From Ananas comosus (lineage: Eukaryota; Streptophyta; Magnoliopsida; Poales; Bromeliaceae), in NCBI RefSeq assembly GCF_001540865.1, contig NC_033627.1:11580744-11644743 (forward strand): a stretch of 64,000 nucleotides of DNA, given 5' to 3'. The notes beneath the pieces were generated by a model. The model searched no databases. It saw only the letters and a program-made list of their open reading frames with translations, and was not told the DNA's origin. A program made the position numbers and the translations under genes. Shown here one piece after another: positions 56,156-64,000 of this stretch; the stretch's first letter is position 1; every line of letters begins with the position of its first letter.

Positions 56156-58853
56156 TAAATTTTGCTGAAAATGAGAAATTGGTTGCTCCTTTGAAATTCG
56201 GACAGAGAGGAAGTAAGATCTTGTTGACAACTCGAATGGGTTCAGTCGCGGATATGGCGGCAAAAGTAATGAAATGCAAACGGGAATCATTAAATCTAAA
56301 TGAGTTGGAGGAGACCGACTGTATGTCGCTTTTCAATAAGCATGCATTCCTCGGTGTGAACCCTTATGATTATAAAAACTTGTAACCGATTGGTCAACAT
56401 ATAGCAAAGAAACTTGGAGGATGCCCATTGGCAATAAAGGTCATGGGAGGAATGCTGAACTCTTGCATGGACTATGAATATTGGAAGAAAAATCTTGGAA
56501 GAAGACATCATGAAATTACAGCAAGGAAAGGATGACATCATGACAGTTTTAAGATTAAGTTACGACCATCTACCCACATACTTACCACTCTGTTTTAGAT
56601 CTTGTAGTATATTTCCACAAGATTATATGTTTAAAAGGAAAGAGTTGGTCTATATGTGGATAGGTTCAGGTTTGATTCCTCAATCTATTTGCGGCAGGCA
56701 AAGGCCAGAGGATATCGGAAAGGAGTATTTAAATCTTTTAACGAGAAAATCATTCTTTACTTACAAAACCAATGATTATGGGTATAAAATTTCTAAACGC
56801 TATTTTATGCACGATTTACTGCATGACCTTGCACAATCAGTTTCTCTAGGGGAATGCATCAGAATAGAATGTGATGTTGCAGGAAGTATTATTCCAAAAA
56901 CCGTTCGACATTTTTCTGTTAAAATGGTCAATCTTCTTTCCATCAGAGAGATCTCCAATCTTAAGAACGTGTGCACTCTAATCATTTTTGTTAAAGAGGA
57001 TAATAAGCATAATGCAGATCATGCACTTGAATTTATTGAGGTTATAAAAGGGTTTAAAAAGTTACGCTTATTGATCTTATATGTGAATTTTGACCCTTAT
57101 AAACTGCCCGATGCACTTAGTAGCTTGATACACCTCCGCTACCTATCTCTTTCACTATGGAAAGGTGTGAATGAAAGTATTGAATATGATGGCTTAACCA
57201 ACTTGGTCAATTTGTGTTCATTAGATGTTCCTGATTGTGTGATAAAAAATATTCCTTAGATTAGCAAACTACCCTTCATCCACAAATTTAAAAAATTTAT
57301 TGTCCGAGACGAGAGAGGTTACAAAATCAGTGAACTACAGAACCTTAGGGACCTTCGTTACCTATGTATTAGGAAACTTGAAAATATGAGGACTTCTGAA
57401 GAAGCTATGGAGGCCAAGTTGAATGAGAAAGAATATGTTAAATCACTATCATTGGAATGGTTTGAAGACCGCTCCAATAGTGCAGAAGCGGATGAGCAGC
57501 TCCTCGATAACCTCTGCCCTTATATCAATCTCAAGAAAATGCGCGTCGAACAATACCAAGGTGCTAAATCTCCATGTTGGATGACAAATCTATCTCTTGT
57601 CAACTTGACATCCATCGAACTGAGTGATTGTAAAGGATGGGAGCACCTTCCACCTCTTGGGCAGTTTTCTTCGTTCCAATATCTTCATTTGTCAAGACTG
57701 CATGCAATAAAGCAAATAGATTGCTCATTCATCAGAAGCAGCAGTGGATGTGCCTTTCCATCGTTGAAGGAGTTACTGTTATGTGACATGCCTAACTTGG
57801 AGGAGTGGATTGGAGTAGATGATGGGTGCATGTTTCCTCAAGTTCATTATATGGATATCACTGAATGCCCTAATTTGAGGGAAATACCTATTCTGCCTTA
57901 TGGTCTAAGAGACTTGCATATTTCTAATGTCGGATTGACCGCTCTTCCAACAATAAATCAGGATTACGCAGGCAACAATGTAAGTGCAATTTGAAGTTTA
58001 CCCTTATATCAAAACACCAATTCGAATTTGCATGGTTGTGATTGCCCGGACTTAAATATCTTTTACATCTTTTCTTTCTTGCAGCAGCAAGAACATTTTC
58101 AGGCTCTTGAAAGCTTAGTCATCGAACAATGTGAGAAGGTCGAATATGTTCAAACAGAGTTTTTTCAAAAATTCAACACCCTCAACTTGCTGTGCATAGA
58201 AAAGTGTCCGCAGTTGACAAAACGTGGGATCTCAGACATCCAACTGCCCTCTATACTCAATCATCTCACTATCGGGTCATGTGGCGACCTTGAGGTGCCA
58301 TTGCTCCAGTTATTACCAAATTTAACCTCTCTTTCTTGGTTGGAATTAGTCGATTGCGCAAGCATAACATCCTTTCCCCCAGCAAAAGTGTGTGCACGGT
58401 GGACGATACTTTCCTACTTAGAGATAAAAGAACTGCAAAGAACTATCATCATTTGGTGGGATACAAGCTCTTGTATCCCTTCGTTCTTTAGAAATTAGAG
58501 GGTGTGACAAGCTAATTGAAGTTGCCCTGCTGCTACTGCAGCCTTCGTTCCCAAACGATGTCGGCCAAAAAAAGAATGCAGCGGATTGCTTTTTGAAGAA
58601 TGGTGAACTATCAATTGACCACCATGCGCTCCTGCTCATGGAGCCATTGAGAAGTCTCTCCTCTATCAGCGGTTTCACTTTCTCTGATGCTTCACACCTC
58701 ACTAGCTTACCTGAGGAATGGCTGCTGCAAAATTGCGCCGCCCTCAAATTTTTACGCATATGGAATGCTATTCTCATCCGGTCACTTCCGGATCTGCCTA
58801 CTTCACTACGTACTCTACACATCTATGGGTGTCGCCCTGTGTTGAAGGAGTGA
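56149..58853 (+). pseudogene. Broken CC-NBS-LRR (NLR) resistance gene, 5' half missing
   Basis: In order: RNBS-B GSKILLTTR (about 56212-56238), RNBS-C (ELEETDCMSLFNKHAF), GLPL-like GGCPLAIKVMGG, RNBS-D (PLCFRSCSIFPQDY), MHD (YFMHDLLHDLAQ, near 56808), then leucine-rich repeats to a TGA at 58851-58853. NLRs detect pathogen effectors and trigger cell death. The coiled coil, P-loop and kinase-2 are absent. Damage: in-frame TAA at 56383-56385, a one-base frameshift near 56495, in-frame TAG at 57257-57259 and a frameshift near 58460. A plausible intron (57980-58084) with a GTAAGT donor joins in phase. The left boundary coincides with the end of a transposon, so the gene was probably cut by insertion or rearrangement. 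Confidence 0.88.
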
Positions 58854-59250
58854 TGCCAAGAGAATACAAGCCTTGATTGGCCCAAGATTGCCCACATCCC
58901 TAATTTGAAGATTGGATAGCATTTGCAGAGGTGATGATGATGCATATTGCATGTTTACTTTACCATCCTTCATCTCGCCCCTACTACTCTCTGCAATTAA
59001 TGCAATTCATTTCGATCTTAATGAACTACGTCTCATTCGATCTTAACTAACAAGGTTATCTCATTTGTTTCAGGATTACTCACCCTTTTTTTTTTTTTCG
59101 AATAATGCAGCAGCAGTTAGGTTCGTTTTTAATCAGCGTCCTCAATTAGAAATTTTTATATTTTGTACCCTTACTTTATGGTTTGGATACGTAATAAGGG
59201 AATATAGCGCTAATTGCGCCCTATAATTAATACATGTTGCTCGTTGTACG
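58854..59250. other. Downstream of NLR relic, nothing recognised
   Basis: Probably the former 3' untranslated region; contains a T run at 59081-59099. No other feature seen. Confidence 0.4.
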
Positions 59251-59252
59251 GA

Positions 59253-59800
59253 TTAGTCTTGTAAAAAAACAATGCAATGAATATACTCCGTCTTTTGTTT
59301 CTTCACGGGTTTCTTCTTCCAATTAGACGTTCTTTTGGAAGAGGAAGCCCGCTCCACAGCTAGAACCGTGCCTTTTGAACATTTCAAAGTCCCCTCTGTT
59401 ATAACCGACATGTTCAATAACTCTGCGTTAGTGCAGTCAATTTTATTTATATGGTAGTTTACAATAAACTGTCCATATGATTCAGGAAGGGATTGTGGGA
59501 TCAGATCAACTTGTAATTCCTTGTCCATTTTCACGTCGAGCTTCTCAAGCTCCTCGAGGTCTTTGATCATTGTCAAACAATGGTCATGAATAGACTGCCT
59601 TTTGTGCAGTTATTGGATGGTTTGGTAATGTGAGGTTTTCCTGGTCGAGAACATTGCAGAGCTTTTTGGAATTTAAAACTATTTTTAAGTTCCTTAGCCG
59701 GTCTTTATAATTAGTTCCGGTTAAGCTGTATGTTTCGAGAATACGAGAGAAATAAATTGGAAGCAGACATTTGCTTTGCATAGAGTAAAGATTCAAGTTA
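59253..59800 (-). pseudogene. Copia-type retrotransposon gag relic
   Basis: Two minus-strand frames together resemble the gag (UBN2-type) region of plant Ty1/copia elements. The frame 59584-59796 carries LTGTNYKDRLRNLKIVLNS near its end, and 59253-59576 carries the words KELQVDLIPQSLPESYGQF and NKIDCTNAELLNM followed by a Lys-rich tail. They are in different frames with a gap between them, so the gene is frameshifted and truncated; no zinc knuckle, protease or polymerase is present. Confidence 0.72.
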
Positions 59801-61080
59801 GATATTTGTATTTGTTTTGAAAATTTGTTTTAGGAATTTTAAAAACAAATTTAGCCTCCTACTATTTTCTCGAGTCTCTTACACTTCTCGGGTAGAGAAA
59901 CGGAAACCCAACGCGACAAAAGGTTTCTAGTGGGTACTGTGATCCCACCAGTTTAACGTACCCCCTCACCTAACAGTTATTGGTGATATGCAAACCGACG
60001 AGTGGACAACTCTTGTCCAATACTTCTCAAGCAAATTGCAGTGATCGGTCTCTGAGTCCTATAGGCCTCACCTGACAGTTATTGGCCCTATTCCTTAATT
60101 AAGTCAGACCCACCGTTCAAATGTGTAAACAAAGCCGTCATTGGGCCCCTCACCTGACAGTTATTGGGCCCAACCCCATCTTTACTCCGCAATATCTCAT
60201 GCTAATAGAGTGGCTGCGCCTTCCCGATGCAACTAACCACTGTAACCAGCCGTGCCAATCAACACCAGAAAAACGCCCGCACTTCTACAACGGCGGAACA
60301 CCGCTCGACTTAATATTTGTGAGGAGATTAAAATTTAGGTCTCAAATTTTTATTTTATTTATTTACATCTAATGCAAATAAAAATAATCCGCGCATTAAA
60401 TTGTTTGATCAATTTGGATTTTTCGAATTAGCCAAAAACGATCTATAAATCGTTCTACCGGCAAAAAACGGTTTAGAATACCTAAATTCATAATTTTAAT
60501 CTTAAAAACATGAGGATGGCTCTGATACCTATAGAGGCCGGACGCGTGTGCGGCTTCAAGAGAGCCCAATTTTACGATCATCAAATAGAGGTGAAAATCT
60601 ATCCGCGAAAAAGGTAAAGATTCGATCTTGCTTTTCTCCTTTAATCTTAAAGAATATGAGGGATTCTAATTGCGTGGTTTTTGAGATTGGATCTCGAGAG
60701 TTTTCAAAATCAAATTTGTTTGATTTCTTTTCTCGGTGTGTTTTTACCGTACGCAATATTTGATTAAATTTAATAATATAAAAAATGCTTTAAAATTTTT
60801 AGAATAGAATTATAATTTAATAAAAAACAACGAAAGATAAAAAAACTATAGAAGAAGAAAATTTGTTACATAAAAATGGGACCCTTTTGTACCCTCATTT
60901 AGGGCATTCTTTACTAAAACAGACGATTTCGTTAAGTACCACAGTGCCTTAACCCCTTTTCAGCAAGTCCATATCTTAGTCGATATTTCTCGTCCTCTAA
61001 GGCCATTAGAGGAGAGGGATACACACCCTTTGCATAACTATACATTACAAATTTAAATGGTCGAGATCGAGGGAGGAGGG
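59801..61080. other. Intergenic; LTR-retrotransposon debris
   Basis: GGCTCTGATACC (60518-60529) is the complement of the Met-tRNA primer site GGTATCAGAGCC, so a minus-strand retrotransposon relic lies here, in the same orientation as the gag relic at 59253-59800. Tandem-like CTCACCTGACAGTTATTGG words at 60068-60085 and 60149-60167 (and CTCACCTAACAGTTATTGG at 59966) form a three-copy repeat of about 90 bp spacing. No gene. Confidence 0.45.
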
Positions 61081-61109
61081 TTTTGGGCTAGAGTTAGAGC
61101 TCGACTCAC

Positions 61110-61240
61110 CTGACGTTGACGGCGAGGGCGAGGGCGAGGGCGGCGCGCCTGCGGGGCTTGAGGTTGGAGCGGACGTAGTAGGTGAGGTCATTGTCGAAGA
61201 TGCCGTATCCCGTGCCCACGGGCTCCTCGGGCAACGCCTC
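61110..61240 (-). pseudogene. Fragment of a PQQL-like M16 zinc protease, first-exon part
   Basis: Minus-strand codons from 61240 read EALPEEPVGTGYG then a DNDLTYYVRSNLKPRRRAAL-type segment and end at a consensus donor (CAG/GTGAGT, 61110/61109). This matches the N-terminal exon of plant PQQL-like proteases (At5g56730 type), chloroplast-linked M16 peptidases. Only 43 codons remain; the HxxEH zinc site and everything after it are missing, as is the start codon. The piece is much more GC-rich than its surroundings and lies immediately behind, and in frame with, the stop codon of the B3 gene. Confidence 0.68.
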
Positions 61241-62277
61241 TTAGAAAATAGAAACTAATGAGTCGGGAAGTCGAAACAACGACGTTACAGAGAAGGAATT
61301 AATGAGAGGAGATGTTCGGTTCCTCATTAAAGGGACTTTGTGCTTCTCATTTGTTCTTGGGATTGCCCCACCCGTCTTGTTGTTAGCATGTAATGACTTG
61401 CGAGAGATCTTCTGTTCGACGTCATTCTCGCTGGAACTGCCCGAGGAACAGAGGTTGATCACTTTGCGGCGCCGATTCCCTTCATTTCTTGTCTCCGCAG
61501 GAATTGCACCGTCCCCTTCTCTGGTTTTGCGGGCATTCTTCTTCACAAAAAAAGGAGAGGCTTTCTCGCAACCACTCTCGTCGTAGATTGCGACTTCGAA
61601 GGAAGAGTTTCGTTTGCACGTAAAAAACAGAAGATCATTCTCCTCTATCCGATGAGCGGCGATGAACTCCGTCCAGCCAGATTGGAGAAATATGTTATCC
61701 TGAGATTTTGTCACTCCAATTGTCCATATGTTGCCACGAGGAGTCTTTAGATCGACAACATTGGATATTTGTCCATTGAAATTATCCACAAACTTCTTCG
61801 GTATGCTCTAATAAGATTTGTAAAATAATCAACAGTATATTGTCATCAGTAGAATTACAAATACAGTAGTACTAATTAGTATCTAGTAACTCACATATTT
61901 TTCTTTTCATAATAATTATTACAGCTGAAAATACAAACAAGAATATTATACTAAAAATTCCAATTTCTTTTCAAGGTCGATCATCATCATGGTCCTAGCT
62001 GTGAAATTTTTGCGGAGTTTTAAAATTTGAAAGAACATAATATAGATTTAGGAACCATACAGGAGATGCAAATGACTCTGATTAATTACTAAGTAACAAA
62101 GCATTAATGCATCTTATTTATGGTTATATATGAGGAGAGTTTTCTTACCATGCATTTTGTGAAATCCTCAACCATAACCTTAAAAAAACGCATCTTGTGC
62201 TCATCCAAATGATTCCAATAGAAATGCTCCCCCCACTTTTCGCACTCTTTTCAACTCTTACCACAAATCTTCTTCAT
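61241..62277 (-). CDS. REM-type B3-domain protein, one B3 domain, nonsense codon near the start
   Basis: Two minus-strand exons: 62277-62149 and 61807-61241 (stop TAA at 61243-61241); donor and acceptor are GT and AG, both phase 0. B3 proteins bind DNA in the nucleus. Exon 1 has the family pattern EHFYWNHLDEHKMRFFKVM and exon 2 continues SIPKKFVDNF, RGNIWTIGVTK, LQSGWTEFIAAHRIEENDLL and FFTCKRNSSFEVAIYD, a complete B3 fold. After codon 8 an in-frame TGA (62253-62251) replaces what is normally Cys in a KSCKE-like motif. Translation from Met29 (62193) would give 203 residues with an intact B3 core. The tail after about residue 140 is basic and then unrelated. Relatives often have two or three B3 domains. 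It is either a shortened functional gene or a pseudogene. Confidence 0.7.
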
Positions 62278-62501
62278 TTGGAATCAAAACCACACCTAGT
62301 AAGAAAATAAGAAGGATCTTAAAAAAAAAAGAAAAAAGAAAGCAAGAACTGGAAAAACAAATTAAGTCCGCAACTTCAAAAGGCTTGCTATGCTTCTAGA
62401 GCAAGAAACCATGCACATTAACTAAGGTGAAAAAGAGAGAGAGAGAGAGAACGATATTAAAAAGCGTATCTCATAATACCAAATGGTTTCCACTTCAAAC
62501 C

Positions 62502-62540
<39 letters not shown>

Positions 62541-63309
62541 CGAGGGTAGGTAGGAGAAGAACAAAAGAAGCTTTAATATAAATGGATGTCTTAAAACTCT
62601 ATTTTTGTTTCCACTTTTTAGTACTGTAGCTCATATGCCAACAAAAGCTCCCACTGTCTCACATAGCGCTTCCTCCACATGTTTTTTACTTTTTTTTTTT
62701 TTCTATTTCTGGAATGGTGGGGAGAGTGTTGCGTGCTTTTGCAGTAATGTGTTTTTAGGGTTTTTGTCTAGGACGAATTTACACCAAAATGGAAAGTGCA
62801 AAAAGTATGGCTAGGTACGCAGGCAAAAGAAAGAGAAGGATGCATGCGATAGTCTTTTGGTGGACGGGGTCCACCGCGTCATCCCGTGAACCGTGCTCAT
62901 CTAGCCGTTGATCCGACCTTTGCGCCGTGTGATTGGATGGAGGCCTAGAGCGATGTTTTAGAAGGATGATCTTGTACACCCGGTGCACGCGAAGATTCGA
63001 TTTTCAAATCTTCTTTCTGTTACAAAGCAGGGAAACGGAGAAAATAAAATCCAAAATCCCTAAACCGAAAAAAAACATTAAAAAAAAAAGAGAGAAAGAA
63101 AATATGTTTTTATCAATCCTCAAATCTAAATATCTAACCATTAAAAATTAAGCTCAGAAGTTCGTACATAACAAAAGAAAAAAATCGAGAAAAACTTGGA
63201 ACAAAAACAATCACCTAAATCGCTTTCTCGAATGTGAACTCCCTATCTATACAGTGATTTGATTTGATGGGATATTATATGTTACCTACGCGGGTTTTTT
63301 TGAAAAATC
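62278..63309. other. Upstream of the B3 gene, with GA microsatellites
   Basis: (GA)n runs at 62436-62449 and 62506-62538 read as CT runs on the B3 strand and could lie in its promoter or leader. Elsewhere AT-rich sequence; frames at 62605-62814 and 62779-62988 show no known protein. Confidence 0.4.
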
Positions 63310-63545
63310 GATTTAGGCTTCCTTTGGTATTGAGGTCAATTTAACGCTATTAGATATAATGGAGTTGAGAAAAAGCATATAGAGATATGCTTCTATATTC
63401 TCCGATGGGACCGCAGAAAATATATCGTAATCGACTAACCGCAATATACAGAACGCAATATTACGTACGAAAACAAACGATATTTTTCCATCGTCGTTTC
63501 TCACTGTGCGTAACGCAATATCCCCGCAATCCCAAACGAAGTCTT
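63310..63545 (+). mobile_element. MITE, GATAGAATGGAGT family, copy 3
   Basis: Starts GATTTAGGCTTCCTTTGGTAT and ends AATCCCAAACGAAGTCTTAG; about 85 percent of positions seem to match the 54858-55088 copy by eye. Same orientation; non-coding. Confidence 0.72.
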
Positions 63546-64000
63546 AGAAGATAAAATGTGGTGTACCATTTCCCATGCTTAATCATACTCTTTTATATCT
63601 ATCAACTGCTGCAAAATTTTTAAATAAATAAAAAAAATCTAAACAAATATACCAAACGAAATTTTCATGAATTTATCTAAACTTGTTAAGGGACCCGCGC
63701 AATGCTGTGGGTAGTTATTTTAAAATTTAATTTTGAAAATTAGTTATAAAAATAAATTTCAGAATAATTATGAAATATTACGGACAAATTACGAAATAAT
63801 TTTAAATAAATGCAGCTATCTTTCCTAATATAGAAAATATAAGGAGCTCTCTCAACAATAAGATATTTTGAAATAGTTCTTCAACTTTATTAAATATTTT
63901 ATCATCTTGTTCACTTTTGTTTGATTTGATATTACTAATTTTGTAAGGTTATCTATAATATTTCTAATATTTTCAGGGGTGCGAATGAAATTATCCCATA
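63546..64000. other. AT-rich window end, nothing recognised
   Basis: No gene, repeat boundary or RNA feature that I can support; the window ends in AT-rich sequence. Confidence 0.4.

Noticed and set aside
62506..62538. GA microsatellite as a CRISPR-like or satellite array
   Set aside because: Simple dinucleotide repeat without spacers; plant nuclear DNA, no array structure anywhere in the window.

Overview
The window is nuclear DNA of a flowering plant, most likely a monocot. The evidence is spliced genes with GT-AG introns, very GC-rich first exons followed by AT-rich later exons, and intergenic space packed with small inverted-repeat transposons (MITEs), tRNA-derived SINEs and LTR-retrotransposon relics. 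The species cannot be fixed from sequence alone; a non-grass commelinid such as pineapple would fit, but that is a guess.

Layout. 1-3.9 kb: a two-exon gene of the syringolide-induced 14-1-1 / At1g76070-like family, followed by a near-perfect large inverted repeat that ends at a 25-N gap. 3.9-6.6 kb: no recognised gene. 6.6-13.2 kb: sequence that looks like uncorrected long read, with homopolymer C runs, a tRNA-Ala broken by small indels, and a second, indel-riddled copy of the first gene. 13-21 kb: transposons, including a 624-bp foldback and TIR elements with clear target duplications. 21.15-31.93 kb: a complete ten-exon phospholipase D of the delta class; its last two exons are repeated by a 1.23-kb direct duplication around a single N. 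32-48.5 kb: intergenic transposon field (hAT-like, Mutator-like and Harbinger-like non-autonomous elements, SINEs, LTR relics). 48.9-54.0 kb: the N-terminal and ACT-domain exons of a STY46/STY8/STY17-type protein kinase, with no kinase-domain exon found in the following 10 kb. 56.1-58.9 kb: a broken NLR resistance gene lacking its 5' half. 59.2-59.8 kb: copia gag relic. 61.1-62.3 kb, minus strand: a damaged REM-type B3 gene directly abutting a fragment of a PQQL-like M16 protease. 63.3-63.5 kb: a MITE that also has a copy at 54.9 kb.

The genes do not form a pathway. PLD-delta is a membrane-lipid signalling enzyme, the STY protein is a cytosolic kinase family acting on chloroplast preproteins, and the rest are an unknown stress-linked protein and gene relics. 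I found no convincing new biological system. The observations most worth a second look are the signs of assembly error, the AUG-stop mini-ORF ahead of PLD-delta, the kinase-less STY gene, and the in-frame B3/PQQL junction. All homology calls are from recognising residue patterns; no search was run.
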